The notes: generated from the letters alone by a model not told the origin. DNA of 58,217 bases from Hyphococcus sp. (GCA_021776345.1 JAJFGC010000217.1:1-58217), one strand, 5' to 3'; positions 8,798 through 18,619 are shown, counted from the first letter of the stretch. A program made the numbers and translations.

Positions 8798-9799
8798 ATG
8801 CAAAAAAACAAAACATTTAAGCTCGCCGCCATTCAGGCAGCGCCCGTCTTATTCGACAAAGCGGCAAGCACAGAAAAAGCCTGCGGACTTATTCGCGACG
8901 CTGGCGCCATGGGGGTCGATATTGCCGCCTTTGGCGAGACATGGCTTCCCGGCTATCCATTCTGGGTAGATGGCCCGGTCATCGACCTCACCTGGGAGGC
9001 AAGCGCTGTTTATCTTGAAAACGCAATCGACCTTCCCGGCCCCGAAACTGATGCGCTTTGCCAAGCGGCAAAAGAGGCCGGCGTAGAAGTTGTTATTGGC
9101 GTTGCGGAAAAGGATCCGTTTACGGAAGGGACAGTCTATTGCACGGCGCTTACAATCGGACGTGAAGGCGAAATATTGAACCGCCATCGTAAACTGAAAC
9201 CGACACACGCTGAACGTATTATATGGGGCGACGGCGACGCGGCAGGACTGCACACCATTGAGCGACCTTATGGACGGATCAGCGCCCTAAACTGTTGGGA
9301 ACATCAGATGATGCTGCCGGGCTATGCGCTCGCCGCCCAAGGGACGCAAATCCATGCCGCCCTCTGGCCAGGCTGGGAGAAGACGCCGCGCGAAGACGAA
9401 GTTTGTTGGGCCCGCCAACACCTCTTATCGCGCGCTTATGCAAGCCAGGCCTGCGCCTATGTGATCTGCGCCGCGGGATTACGCCTTGAAAAGCACATCC
9501 CTGAACGCTGGCGCCCGCTGGGTGTCTGGGAACATACGGGCCAGTCAGCGATTATTGATCCGCGTGGAGAGATTATCGCTGTTGCCGGCAATGAAGAAAC
9601 TATTCTGATTGCGGAAGGCTCGCTCGATCTTGTTCGCGCCGCCAAAGCCGGCTGCGATATTGCGGGGCATTATTCCCGCCCGGATGTCTTTGACTTTGCT
9701 GTTGATGCGCGCGTCGCGCAGCCGCGTGTTCGCCTCCATGACGGAGGCAGCGTTCACGCTGATTCGTATACGGACAACGCCGCCGACGAAGAAGAGTAG
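8798..9799 (+). CDS. Nitrilase (carbon-nitrogen hydrolase superfamily)
   Basis: 333 residues from the ATG; the track start at 8786 is a TTG four codons earlier. The catalytic triad of the nitrilase superfamily is complete: E47 (FGETWLPGYPFW), K132 (RHRKLKPTHAER) and C166 (LNCWEHQMMLPG). The CWEH context is that of true nitrilases, which turn nitriles into carboxylic acids and ammonia; the substrate (aliphatic or aryl) cannot be told from sequence. Its last 46 bp overlap, on the opposite strand, the end of the glycosyltransferase gene that closes the exopolysaccharide operon. No ribosome-binding sequence of note upstream. Confidence 0.92.
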   Translation: MQKNKTFKLAAIQAAPVLFDKAASTEKACGLIRDAGAMGVDIAAFGETWLPGYPFWVDGPVIDLTWEASAVYLENAIDLPGPETDALCQAAKEAGVEVVIGVAEKDPFTEGTVYCTALTIGREGEILNRHRKLKPTHAERIIWGDGDAAGLHTIERPYGRISALNCWEHQMMLPGYALAAQGTQIHAALWPGWEKTPREDEVCWARQHLLSRAYASQACAYVICAAGLRLEKHIPERWRPLGVWEHTGQSAIIDPRGEIIAVAGNEETILIAEGSLDLVRAAKAGCDIAGHYSRPDVFDFAVDARVAQPRVRLHDGGSVHADSYTDNAADEEE

Positions 9800-11004
9800 T
9801 CGAGGCCGAGATGACCGAGGGCGCGATCAAGGCGTTGCAATTGGGTCGGCCAACGATAACGATCCACAATCAACGCGCGCGCAGCAGCGCCGATGCGCGC
9901 CGCTTTATCGTCATCATTTAATAACGAATGGATGTGAACCGCCGTCTCGGCCGCATTGTCGGCGACAAGGTATGTCTCGTCATGTCGGCCTGAAATACCG
10001 GTTACCGCTTCTGGGGTTGCAACAATTGGCGTTGCCATCGCCATCGCTTCGAGCACTTTATTCTGGATGCCGCGTGCGACACGAAGCGGCGCGACAACGA
10101 GCTTTGCTTGTTGCAACCAGGGGCGCACATCCTCGACCCGGCCGGTGACGGAAATACCGTCACATCCATCCAAAGCGTGAATTTTTCTAACCGGATTGGC
10201 GCCGACAATCGCAAGATTTAACGACGGCGATTGTTTGCGAACAATCGGCCAGACTTTATCAACGAACTCGGTTATCGCCTCAACATTGGCGCGGTAGTCC
10301 ATAGCGCCGACAAAAACGACTTCGGCGCCCGCAAGAGGCTGCGGCAATACCAGTGCGGGATTAAAATAATCCGCATCGACGCCGTTTGACCACCAGCCAA
10401 CATCTCGCTCAAGCCCCGGGCGGCAATTAAACAGGGTCGCTTCCGCTGGCGTTATGGCAAAACTCGCATCGGCCCAGTTAACGATGTCAGTTTCAAGCGC
10501 CGCAAGGCGACGGCCTTCGCGGGCGTAGATCCAGTTCATCGGCGGCGACGCGCCTTCAGAATATGCGCGCCATTTTTCAGAATCCGCATCACAGAAATCA
10601 ATGACCCGCTGCCGGCCAGGGATAGCCTTCCTAATATATTGCGCCATAGTCGAGGAGAACGCGATCTCCGCGACCAGTGGTTTTTTGCGCAGCTTTGAAA
10701 CTGCCATGCGCATCCGATGGTCGTTGTAAAACGCGACCGACAAAGGCTTGCCAGTAACAAAGCCGCTGACAGATTTTGCTTTCATCTTTAGCGGATCAAG
10801 ACGAATAAGGGTGGTGCTGGCGCAAACGGATCGCAGAAAGGCAGCATGTTCAAAATCTGCTGGATCATCGACAAAGCAAGCTAAATGTACGCGGAACGAC
10901 CGCGTTAAATGTTTAAGCAACCGCCACGACCGGATCTTGTCCCCTTTGTTTGGCGGATATGGAATGCGATGCGAAAGAAACAAAACTTCAGGTTTGCCGG
11001 TCAT
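9754..11004 (-). CDS. XrtA/PEP-CTERM-associated sugar transferase (TIGR03087-like glycosyltransferase)
   Basis: 416 residues; the start is fixed by an ATGA overlap with the stop of the FemAB gene. N-terminus EVLFLSHRIPYPPNKGDK is the signature of the family of glycosyltransferases found with XrtA/EpsH loci. The C-terminal half carries a GT4-like donor site (RGIQNKVLEAMAMATPIVAT) with the usual EAMA...P arrangement. It should add a sugar to the growing lipid-linked repeat unit in the cytoplasm. It is the last gene of the minus-strand exopolysaccharide operon, and its 3' end overlaps the convergent nitrilase gene by 46 bp. Confidence 0.88.
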   Translation of the reverse strand: MTGKPEVLFLSHRIPYPPNKGDKIRSWRLLKHLTRSFRVHLACFVDDPADFEHAAFLRSVCASTTLIRLDPLKMKAKSVSGFVTGKPLSVAFYNDHRMRMAVSKLRKKPLVAEIAFSSTMAQYIRKAIPGRQRVIDFCDADSEKWRAYSEGASPPMNWIYAREGRRLAALETDIVNWADASFAITPAEATLFNCRPGLERDVGWWSNGVDADYFNPALVLPQPLAGAEVVFVGAMDYRANVEAITEFVDKVWPIVRKQSPSLNLAIVGANPVRKIHALDGCDGISVTGRVEDVRPWLQQAKLVVAPLRVARGIQNKVLEAMAMATPIVATPEAVTGISGRHDETYLVADNAAETAVHIHSLLNDDDKAARIGAAARALIVDRYRWPTQLQRLDRALGHLGLDYSSSSAALSVYESA

Positions 11005-12089
11005 GGGAAATTCCGCGCCAGCAACGGCCCCGCAATATTCACAACCGGCACAGGCAGACGCCGCCATAGCTTTACGAAGGTCGCAAATTTCGGATTGTTT
11101 GGATTAACGTTCGGCTGTTCATCGCCAGCAATCAGTTTGTACTGATAATATAGCGGTGTCGGTTTGGCGTCCCAAAGTTCTTTAAACCGATAAGGCCCCG
11201 TCCCGATTTTGCTGCGGCCAAAGTCAAACGTTTTATATCCGTCCGATGCAGCACGGCGCATTAGCGCCCAATACTGGTACTCATGGGCGTTCACCTCACG
11301 ACCAGCCGCCATGGCGCCGAAATAATAAGGCATGACAGCGTCTTTAAAATAAAAACTCAACAGCGCGCCGGCAATCTCTCCATTAACTTCCGTGAACGAT
11401 ATTTCTACGCGGCGTTCAAAAACCTGCAAAAGGTGAGCGAGAAATCGTTTTGGAAAAACCGGCGTACCATGATTGCGCAGGGACCGTGCGTAAACATCAT
11501 AGAAACGCGACGCGTCCATCTCGACCCATTCCTTCAAGACGCCGCTTTGCTTTGCGGCAACCGCCTTGCGAATGGCGCGTCGGCGGCTGCGCCGTAAGCC
11601 ATTCAAATGATCGTCTGCATGGGGCGGCATCGTCATGCGGAACGTCGCGTATATATCCGCCTTTATTTGCCAATTATCGAGGACAGCATTTTCGCTGCGC
11701 AATTCCACATATTTAACATTGCGCGCGGCGCCTTCTGACGCCGCGGCGTCAGCAAGGGCAGAGATAACATCAAGATCATCGCCGATGGGACCGCCGCCAA
11801 CAGTGAAGGCCGTCGAAATTAACGACCGGCCCAGCAAAGGCGCTTTGACATCAACAAGCGGCAGGACACCGACCACGCGGTTGCCGCGACGCGCAATCAA
11901 AAACACCGGCTCATACCCGTATGCCGCCTCGATAATGTCGCCCCATCCGTAAAGATGAAAGAAACTACCCTCTTGATGCTGTTCCACATAGGCGTCCCAC
12001 GCCGCAGCTTCAGCTGCACCGCTGCGACCGATGGTTACTGGCGCCAAGAGATCATTTGCCGGTTTTAGTTTTTCTGCAACGACGATCAT
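11001..12089 (-). CDS. FemAB-like GNAT-fold transferase of the XrtA locus type
   Basis: 362 residues with the FemAB/GNAT double fold. Visible stretches are EGSFFHLYGWGDIIEAAYGYEP near the N-terminus and GALLSFYFKDAVMPYYFGA then YKTFDFGRSKIGTGPYRFKE in the C-terminal half, matching the PEP-CTERM-associated FemAB family. Members are thought to transfer an aminoacyl or acyl group to a cell-surface polymer; the true substrate is unknown. Both ends overlap neighbours by ATGA, which implies strict translational coupling with the deacetylase upstream and the glycosyltransferase downstream. Confidence 0.87.
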   Translation of the reverse strand: MIVVAEKLKPANDLLAPVTIGRSGAAEAAAWDAYVEQHQEGSFFHLYGWGDIIEAAYGYEPVFLIARRGNRVVGVLPLVDVKAPLLGRSLISTAFTVGGGPIGDDLDVISALADAAASEGAARNVKYVELRSENAVLDNWQIKADIYATFRMTMPPHADDHLNGLRRSRRRAIRKAVAAKQSGVLKEWVEMDASRFYDVYARSLRNHGTPVFPKRFLAHLLQVFERRVEISFTEVNGEIAGALLSFYFKDAVMPYYFGAMAAGREVNAHEYQYWALMRRAASDGYKTFDFGRSKIGTGPYRFKELWDAKPTPLYYQYKLIAGDEQPNVNPNNPKFATFVKLWRRLPVPVVNIAGPLLARNFP

Positions 12090-12973
12090 GAGGTTGCGCC
12101 CCTTATGCCAAGCGCTTGATCGACACGCCCCCAGGGGAAAGTCTTTAAAACAATGTCTAGCTTGTGCGGCATTGTTTTCAGATTAAGATAATGCCTTAAT
12201 TTTGATTTTACCGAAGCGCGTTTAATGCGCGGCTGACCTGAATCAATTTCCCAGGGATGAAAATAAAAAATAACGGGCCCTTGAAGGGTCTTTCCGGCGT
12301 GGCGCAGCATCATTTTCGAAACCTCAACCGGCGCCGCGCGAAACCAGCCGCCGCCCGCGCAACTTATCCGCCGGCCCAGGAACTCAACCGTCGCAACCGG
12401 CGCTTCAATGAAACGCTCATCTTTTATTGGTTGATAAGGGCTCTGCGGTGCTGACGCATCGCCATAATGGTCGTGGGAAATTGGATGCGTGCTTGATGAA
12501 TACGCATAGCCTTCACGCTGCAGAATTTCGTGCGCCCATGGCGTCGTGTGATCAATTGAAAAGCCGGCGGCGCGGTAACCGCGCACTTCTACGCCAGCAA
12601 TATCTTCAAGCAACTTCTTGGTCTGCGAAACATCGCGTGCAAACTCACCCGGCGTTTGTTCATTAACCTTGGTGTGGTCGGCCCCGTGGCTGCCCAGTTC
12701 GTGACCGCGCGCCACAATCTCACGAATAAGCGCCGGATCTCGCTGCGCCACCCACCCCAAGGTAAAAAATGTCGCCGTTGCGCCGCGCGCCTCGAAAAGA
12801 TCAAGGCAAGCGCGGGTCGCATCACCAACGCGCGGGGCAAAGCCGTCCCAGCTTTGTTTTCTGATCACATCAGAAAACGCCCAGACCTGAAAATAATCCT
12901 CAACATCGACCGAGAGGGCATAGCCGCCCGTTTCAGCATGGGTCTCAACTCGTGTGTCTGTCATGGCGTCCAT
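12086..12973 (-). CDS. XrtA-locus polysaccharide deacetylase (NodB domain)
   Basis: 295 residues. I chose the ATG at 12973 because AAAGGCGG precedes it, while the track start is a TTG six codons earlier. NodB motifs are visible: the acid pair in SVDVEDYF (D23, D26) and the metal-binding H96xxxH100 in GSHGADHT, with RAAGFS for the third motif. The DVEDYFQVW start is typical of the deacetylase that accompanies XrtA-type exopolysaccharide loci. It should remove N- or O-acetyl groups from the polymer. No signal peptide is seen, so it may act on the cytoplasmic lipid-linked intermediate. Confidence 0.9.
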   Translation of the reverse strand: MDAMTDTRVETHAETGGYALSVDVEDYFQVWAFSDVIRKQSWDGFAPRVGDATRACLDLFEARGATATFFTLGWVAQRDPALIREIVARGHELGSHGADHTKVNEQTPGEFARDVSQTKKLLEDIAGVEVRGYRAAGFSIDHTTPWAHEILQREGYAYSSSTHPISHDHYGDASAPQSPYQPIKDERFIEAPVATVEFLGRRISCAGGGWFRAAPVEVSKMMLRHAGKTLQGPVIFYFHPWEIDSGQPRIKRASVKSKLRHYLNLKTMPHKLDIVLKTFPWGRVDQALGIRGATS

Positions 12974-13000
12974 AGACCGTCCGCCTTTCAAGATTTACGC

Positions 13001-14491
13001 CTAACGCCAGGCGTTCCGAATATCCTTAAGCAAGGTTTCGGCGCGCGCGAGACTGGCGGAGATTTTTTGCCGCCCGGCATCACGTTTCGTGTCATTTTCT
13101 TTTAGCGAGCGTCGTAAGCGCTGCACGCTGACATGAGCTTCCTTCAGCTCGTCGCGTGTCTCATTGACCGAGCGAATAACCGATTTACGCCAATCGCTGG
13201 CGTGACCGGTCGTTGATGCAGCTTGTGGCGTATCATTTGTTTGCACAATCTCCGGCATCTCTTTCCCCTCTTCGATCGTTTCGCTCGCCGCAGCGATCGC
13301 TGTCGCGACATCATTGAGTGTCGCCTCCTGGCGCGGCGCGTCTTCCTCCGACGTTTTCTCGGGCGTCTCATCGCTTCGTTTTGCGCGCAGACGATCAAAA
13401 ACACTCCCGGAAGCAGTCTGGAGGGCAGGCGAAGGCGCAGCTTTTTCCGATGCCAGGGTATCGCGCCCATCGGCGGGACCAGTCGCTTTTGCCGCGTTGT
13501 TGTCATCTTTCGAAGCTGCAAGTTTTAATACTGGCGGCATGGCTTTTTGGCGCGCGCTCTCAATCGGAACGATTACGTCCCCATTGGCCGCAAGTGGAAC
13601 TATCTGTTCTTCTTGTTCGCAGACCTCATCAACCTTCTTGGCCTGCGGCATGGCCGTGCTCTTGGGGTCATCACTGCCGAGATTTTCTTCTTTCAACTCA
13701 TCGACAACCGTTTTGACGATGCTCGCATCAATCTCGTGACGCTTTTCCAGTGCACAATAAAGCATCAACCGATTACAAAGCGTGTTGATGCGCCGCGGAC
13801 GACCTTCCGTCTCCGCAAAAACCGCATCAATGCCGCCCTCTGCAAACACAGGGTCTTCTTTCCAGCCCGCCACCGAAAGGCGATGCAGAATATATTCTTT
13901 GGTTTCTTCGCGGCTCAAATTCTCAAGATGATAGGACGCAATGACACGTTGCTTGAGTTGTTCCATGTCGTCGGCCGACATCATTTCACGAAATTCCGGC
14001 TGACCGACCAGAAAAACCTGAAACAACGGGGTGCCATCATAGTCAATATTGGACAGCATACGCAGCTCTTCCAGCGTTTCTCGCGGCAGATTTTGCGCCT
14101 CATCCATAATCAACAAAACGCGCTTGCCGCGATTAAGCTGGTCAAACAGATAATCTTCAAAAGCTTCGAGTTGCCCGGTGCGCCCCTCCCCTTCCGGTTC
14201 AATACGAAAGGCCGACAGGATGTGTTCCAAAAGCTCGTCCGGGCCGACATTCGATGTCAGTAACTGGGCGGCGACAATATTGGATCGATTGAGTTGATCG
14301 AGCAATTGACCGATCAGCATGGTTTTCCCAGCGCCGACCGGCCCTGTGATGACGATAAACCCCTCGGCTTGCTTCAATCCGTAGTGAAGGTAGGCCATCG
14401 CCTTGTTGTGGCTGCGGCTACCAAAAAAATACTTCGGATCTGGATTAAGCCGGAAAGGCGCGCCGGATAACTCAAAATACTCTTCATACAT
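13001..14491 (-). CDS. XrtA-associated AAA ATPase (ExeA-like) with long C-terminal extension
   Basis: 496 residues. The N-terminal 270 residues form an ExeA/GspA-type AAA domain: Walker A GPVGAGKT (50-57), Walker B VLLIMDEAQ (125-133) and a sensor region GRPRRINTLCNR. This is the ATPase family that travels with XrtA exopolysaccharide loci. The remaining ~220 residues are charged and low in complexity, ending in a predicted coiled coil (RDELKEAHVSVQRLRRSLKE); this tail is longer than I expect for the family. It has no membrane segment. It probably regulates or powers assembly or export of the polymer, which is inference. It sits 3 nt after the barrel gene. Confidence 0.88.
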   Translation of the reverse strand: MYEEYFELSGAPFRLNPDPKYFFGSRSHNKAMAYLHYGLKQAEGFIVITGPVGAGKTMLIGQLLDQLNRSNIVAAQLLTSNVGPDELLEHILSAFRIEPEGEGRTGQLEAFEDYLFDQLNRGKRVLLIMDEAQNLPRETLEELRMLSNIDYDGTPLFQVFLVGQPEFREMMSADDMEQLKQRVIASYHLENLSREETKEYILHRLSVAGWKEDPVFAEGGIDAVFAETEGRPRRINTLCNRLMLYCALEKRHEIDASIVKTVVDELKEENLGSDDPKSTAMPQAKKVDEVCEQEEQIVPLAANGDVIVPIESARQKAMPPVLKLAASKDDNNAAKATGPADGRDTLASEKAAPSPALQTASGSVFDRLRAKRSDETPEKTSEEDAPRQEATLNDVATAIAAASETIEEGKEMPEIVQTNDTPQAASTTGHASDWRKSVIRSVNETRDELKEAHVSVQRLRRSLKENDTKRDAGRQKISASLARAETLLKDIRNAWR

Positions 14492-14494
14492 GAC

Positions 14495-16186
14495 TTAAAA
14501 TTCCAGCGTAGCTCCCACCATGACTGTGTTTTCGCTATACTCTAATTGATCAATCGGAGAAAATCGCTCCGCATGTGAGTACTCGGCAAAAGCGGAAACA
14601 TTTTCATAAACGCGATACGCGCCGCCCACTCTGCCAATGACTGTATTGGTAACGCCGTTACTGGCTGCAACCTGTGCACAATCCGTCATCGCATCAAACA
14701 GAATATCGGTCGTATCTAGCCCGAAAATTGTCGGATTTGCTTCGCATACGGCTGGATCAATTGTTGTATCCGTCCGACGATAGTCAATTCCGCCATAGGC
14801 TGTGACGCGGCGTGACAGACGACGCCTCGCATCAAATGCCACGCCGTAGGTTTCAATTTCTCTAAAACCGAAATCGCCATCGCTAAAGTTGCCCCTGAGG
14901 GTAAATTCACTGCGACCGTAGACACCTGAGAGCGCTGCAAATGCCTGATCGGTGACGCTGACACCAACAGTCTGGGCAGAGCGACCGCCAATGACGTTTG
15001 AATATCTGTTTGCAGACTCAATCAGTTCACGCGGCGACAATTCCTGGCCTTCACGCAGTCGGTCGGCGAATTCGAGGGTGCGCGTTTGAACGCCCCTAAA
15101 TTGAGAATTCACGCCCTGCGCCCGCGTCTGGAAGGTTCGCCCGGCGCCAGCCGCAAAAGTCAGCCGATTGGTCAGCTCGTAAAATACATCGGCGTCGATG
15201 AAGTCACCGCCGTAACGTTCGCCATATTCAAATCTCAGCCGGGTGCGCCGATTAGGCTGAGCCGTAACGCCAGCCCGCCAGAACACGCCGGACAACTCAT
15301 CGTCATCAAAGAACAAAGCCGCCGCCGCGTCAGTCTCGATCTCATCGTACCCAACTGCGCCGCTGACCGAAAGCGTGCGGTTCAAGGCAAACTGCGCATC
15401 AGCAAAAAATGATCCTTGCTGGAAATTGAAATCAGGTAAAAAACCGGAACCGGATTCTTCCGTATCATTACCATAAGCCGAAAGGCGAATGCGTACGCGA
15501 TCAAACAAGTTACCACTTTCGTAGCTCGCCAACGCCTCATGCGACTTCGAGTCATTCAGCAAATTACCCCCCAAAATATTCGCGCCCACAACGTCATCTT
15601 CAACAAAAATCTGCGAATATCGGTATCGCATCTCCACGGACGATTGATTGGGCAATTCGTGATAAACATAGGGACTTGCGGAAAACGAATGAACATTAGC
15701 TTGTTGGTTTCTGCCATTGTTCAAGCTTCCGCTGAACCGCGCATTGTCTCCGACCAGTTGGCGAGATGTTTGCGCAGAGACGTCAACATAAAGCCAATTG
15801 TCTGCGGCGGTGAATGTGCTGGTCGCACCAATATTTTGGTTGACGTTAAAATCGCTTCGATCAATCAGATATGAAAAATCGAGATCGCCAAGCACAATTC
15901 CGGTGAGGCGGTTGGTGCTAACGATGGCGCCGCCCGACAGACCGGTCGATAAAATAAACTCCCCATCCTTGAGCGCGTCGCGCCGCAAGTCGATGTTATC
16001 CGTGTAGCTCACTCGCGCTGAGACGCCGACGGAATAGCCAAGATAATCGGTCCGCAATTTCAGCGGGGCGCCGTCATTGTCGACTTGTGCAACTGCGGCG
16101 CTGCCCATCACGCTAATGCCGGCTCCGGCCAACAATGCTTTTTTCAATCCTTGCATAGAATATCTGCCGATTTTATTTTGCTTCAT
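14495..16186 (-). CDS. Outer-membrane beta-barrel protein of XrtA-type EPS locus
   Basis: 563 residues from the ATG preceded by GGAGG nine nt upstream; this start overlaps the kinase gene by 14 nt, and the track's 17-codon extension has no support. A signal peptide (KKALLAGAGISVMGSAAVAQ) precedes alternating beta strands, and the last residue is phenylalanine (MVGATLEF), the usual outer-membrane barrel end signal. It matches the PEP-CTERM-associated outer-membrane protein family in position and build. The likely role is passage of the polysaccharide across the outer membrane together with the Wza-like lipoprotein; this is inferred from context. Confidence 0.82.
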   Translation of the reverse strand: MKQNKIGRYSMQGLKKALLAGAGISVMGSAAVAQVDNDGAPLKLRTDYLGYSVGVSARVSYTDNIDLRRDALKDGEFILSTGLSGGAIVSTNRLTGIVLGDLDFSYLIDRSDFNVNQNIGATSTFTAADNWLYVDVSAQTSRQLVGDNARFSGSLNNGRNQQANVHSFSASPYVYHELPNQSSVEMRYRYSQIFVEDDVVGANILGGNLLNDSKSHEALASYESGNLFDRVRIRLSAYGNDTEESGSGFLPDFNFQQGSFFADAQFALNRTLSVSGAVGYDEIETDAAAALFFDDDELSGVFWRAGVTAQPNRRTRLRFEYGERYGGDFIDADVFYELTNRLTFAAGAGRTFQTRAQGVNSQFRGVQTRTLEFADRLREGQELSPRELIESANRYSNVIGGRSAQTVGVSVTDQAFAALSGVYGRSEFTLRGNFSDGDFGFREIETYGVAFDARRRLSRRVTAYGGIDYRRTDTTIDPAVCEANPTIFGLDTTDILFDAMTDCAQVAASNGVTNTVIGRVGGAYRVYENVSAFAEYSHAERFSPIDQLEYSENTVMVGATLEF

Positions 16187-17081
16187 GGGAAGCACCCTCC
16201 GCTGGCGCGCTTTTTGATGACTGGCGTTCCGCGTCATCGCTCAGCCCGTAATATTCATAAGATCCGTAGTGAGATCCGCCCGACCCGATCATACACCGAT
16301 TTAGCATCATGCTGACATTCGGGTTGATGTCGAGGAGTTCGTCGACCGCTGATGCAACCGCAGGTTCAGGCGTTGAATTCGCCTCCACCACAAAGACGAT
16401 CTCATCGACATATTTAGCCAGGATCACCGCCTCTGTCGTCGCCAGAACCGGCGGTGCATCAATGATGATTAATCGGTCGGCGGCCTCCGTCGATAGCCCA
16501 GTCAGGAGGCGTTTGCACTCATCGGTGGCGAACAGATCAGAGACCCGGTCAATTTGCGCACCTTCGGGCAATACCGAGAGCGGCGCCTGATTGGCGCGGA
16601 ATTGAAGCGCATCCGTCTTTATCGACGGATCAAGCAAGCGATCAGTCAGGCCTGGACCTGAAGGCAAGCCTAACCGGTTGCGAACTTTTGGGCGTAGAAT
16701 ATCGGCATCGACCAACAACGTCTCGATCTGATCCTCCATCGCGAAGCTAAGCGCGAGGTTCAGCGCACTGAATGTTTTGCCCTCGCCTGCGCGCGATGAC
16801 GTCACCAGAATAAGATTGCGCTGACGGCCAGGCATTCGATAGGCTTGGCGTTCGCCGCTTGCGCGCAGAAAGCCAATCCGTCTTAACAGCCGGCGTTTGA
16901 CCGCCCGCAATTCCAAGGCAAGGCGCGAGGCTTTCGCCGCTGGGTGATAAAACCCGCTGTGCGCCAGCGCGTTATCATCGAGATCGAAATGGCGCGGCCC
17001 GGTCGCAATTTTCGGCGCACTTACCTTGCCGTTACTGGAAATATCGGTGATTGAACCCGCGGCTTTTTCGATAACACTCAT
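16173..17081 (-). CDS. XrtA-associated tyrosine autokinase (CpsD/BY-kinase family)
   Basis: 302 residues from the ATG at 17081; a GTG one codon earlier is equally open. Walker A is TSSRAGEGKT (about 94-103), Walker A' is TLLVDADILRP and Walker B is LIIIDAPP. The C-terminal tail has a tyrosine cluster (SHYGSYEYYG) for autophosphorylation, as in CpsD/Wzc. It lacks membrane segments and is encoded directly after the chain-length protein, with start and stop overlapping, so the two form the split version of a Wzc co-polymerase. It sets polymer length through cycles of phosphorylation. Confidence 0.92.
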   Translation of the reverse strand: MSVIEKAAGSITDISSNGKVSAPKIATGPRHFDLDDNALAHSGFYHPAAKASRLALELRAVKRRLLRRIGFLRASGERQAYRMPGRQRNLILVTSSRAGEGKTFSALNLALSFAMEDQIETLLVDADILRPKVRNRLGLPSGPGLTDRLLDPSIKTDALQFRANQAPLSVLPEGAQIDRVSDLFATDECKRLLTGLSTEAADRLIIIDAPPVLATTEAVILAKYVDEIVFVVEANSTPEPAVASAVDELLDINPNVSMMLNRCMIGSGGSHYGSYEYYGLSDDAERQSSKSAPAEGASHEAK

Positions 17082-18619
17082 CACAATGCGTTTCCTTGCA
17101 TTGCCACATCAGTAGGCTGCCCAGCGGCGCCCTTCTCGGACGGTAACTGGAACACGGTGAGGTAGGTGTAAAAAACACCGACGAGAAATAACGCCGCAAT
17201 CATACCGCCAAGTTTTTTCAGATCGCTTATCCGGCCAGCGACAACCGCCGGCGACGGCGCCTCACTCAAGGCGCCAAGAACCGGCAGGCCAAACGCTTCT
17301 TGCAGTTCGCCGGCTTGCGTGTAGCTCTTGTCGAGCACGGTCAAGAGCCACGCGGCGCCGGCGCCAGCGCCTGCGCTAATGAAAAGAACACCGATAATCA
17401 GTAAGAGCCGGGGCGGATCGGATGGCACTAACGCTGTCTGTGGTCGCTCAAAAATCTGATACTCGACACCACGCCCTGCAGCGCCAAGATTTTTCGTCAG
17501 CTCAAGGCGATCACGGCGAGAAAGCAACTCATCGTATGTTTTTTGAGTCTGTTCATATTCGCGGATGATCTGCTGCAGGCCGGCCTCTACCTCCGGCGCC
17601 TGCCCAACGGCAAAGTCGAGGGCTTCAAGTTCTTCACGCAGAGTTTCCTCACGCGCCTTAAGGATGCCGATAGATTGCTCAGCAACCTTGAGCTCTGAAT
17701 GCAGTCGGATAAAATCGGGATTTGACGATAACGTACCGCCGCCAGCGCCATCCAACTGTTCAATTCGGGCAACCACGCCGCGAATATCTGGATGCGTCTC
17801 TTGATACTTGCTGCGCAAATCCGCGAGTTCAACTTTCAATTTGTCGATTTCGTCGCCGGATGTTGTCCGCGGCGTTGCAGAAATCAAATTCTGCAAAGTC
17901 AGAATGCGGCCGCTCGTTCGCTGCAGCTCGTCACTGACGCGGAGCATTTCGTTTTCTTTTAGTTCGCGTCGACGTACTGTCCCCTGACTGCCCGCAAGTT
18001 CCGTTGCATTCGCCCGTCGATAGGTTGCAACCGCCCGTTCGTTCGCCGTCAGCTTTTCTTCAAACTGCTCTATCTGCAAATTGAGACGCCGGCGCGCGGC
18101 TTCGCTTTCTGACAGGGTCGCGCCGAGATCCTGTTCGATCAGCATGTTCAACACGGCATCGACAACGGCTCGGGCAGTTTCCGGATCGCTGTTGGCGTAG
18201 GAAATCACAAAATACATGTCGCGTGGGCTGTCGATGGTGATTTCTTCCGCCACCCAATTAACTAATGATTCCATCTTGGCCCGGCGCTCAACGTCGGTTC
18301 GCGCCTCAATCGTTTCATCAAGTCCGGACCGGAGAATGATCTCCTGGACATTCGGCCGGGTCAGGAGCTGTAATCGCATTACTTCAACCCGTTGGGTGTA
18401 ATCCGGGCGAGCAGTGAAACCGTTTAACACTGGCTCCAAAATTGTCTCGGTTTGCACAAAGACGTGCGCACGGGATTCATACTGATCAGGAAGCAGCCAG
18501 ACCGCAAACCACCCAAGCACGGAGACGAGCCAGACAACGGCGATGATCGTCCATCGCCGGCGCCAAAGACCGTTCACATGCCGGATGACCGGCGGCGGCA
18601 GTTCGGAAAACTCAAACAC
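17081..18619 (-). CDS. XrtA-locus polysaccharide chain-length determinant (Wzz-type)
   Basis: 512 residues. Membrane helix at about 24-44, a Wzz domain (QYESRAHVFVQTETILEPVL), a long coiled-coil region (about 170-380) exposed to the periplasm, and C-terminal helices near 405-427 and 475-495. This architecture is that of the polysaccharide co-polymerase that controls chain length and contacts the outer-membrane exporter. It matches the family seen in XrtA/EpsH-type clusters. No kinase domain is fused; the separate kinase is the next gene. It follows the export lipoprotein gene by 33 nt. Confidence 0.92.
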   Translation of the reverse strand: MFEFSELPPPVIRHVNGLWRRRWTIIAVVWLVSVLGWFAVWLLPDQYESRAHVFVQTETILEPVLNGFTARPDYTQRVEVMRLQLLTRPNVQEIILRSGLDETIEARTDVERRAKMESLVNWVAEEITIDSPRDMYFVISYANSDPETARAVVDAVLNMLIEQDLGATLSESEAARRRLNLQIEQFEEKLTANERAVATYRRANATELAGSQGTVRRRELKENEMLRVSDELQRTSGRILTLQNLISATPRTTSGDEIDKLKVELADLRSKYQETHPDIRGVVARIEQLDGAGGGTLSSNPDFIRLHSELKVAEQSIGILKAREETLREELEALDFAVGQAPEVEAGLQQIIREYEQTQKTYDELLSRRDRLELTKNLGAAGRGVEYQIFERPQTALVPSDPPRLLLIIGVLFISAGAGAGAAWLLTVLDKSYTQAGELQEAFGLPVLGALSEAPSPAVVAGRISDLKKLGGMIAALFLVGVFYTYLTVFQLPSEKGAAGQPTDVAMQGNAL

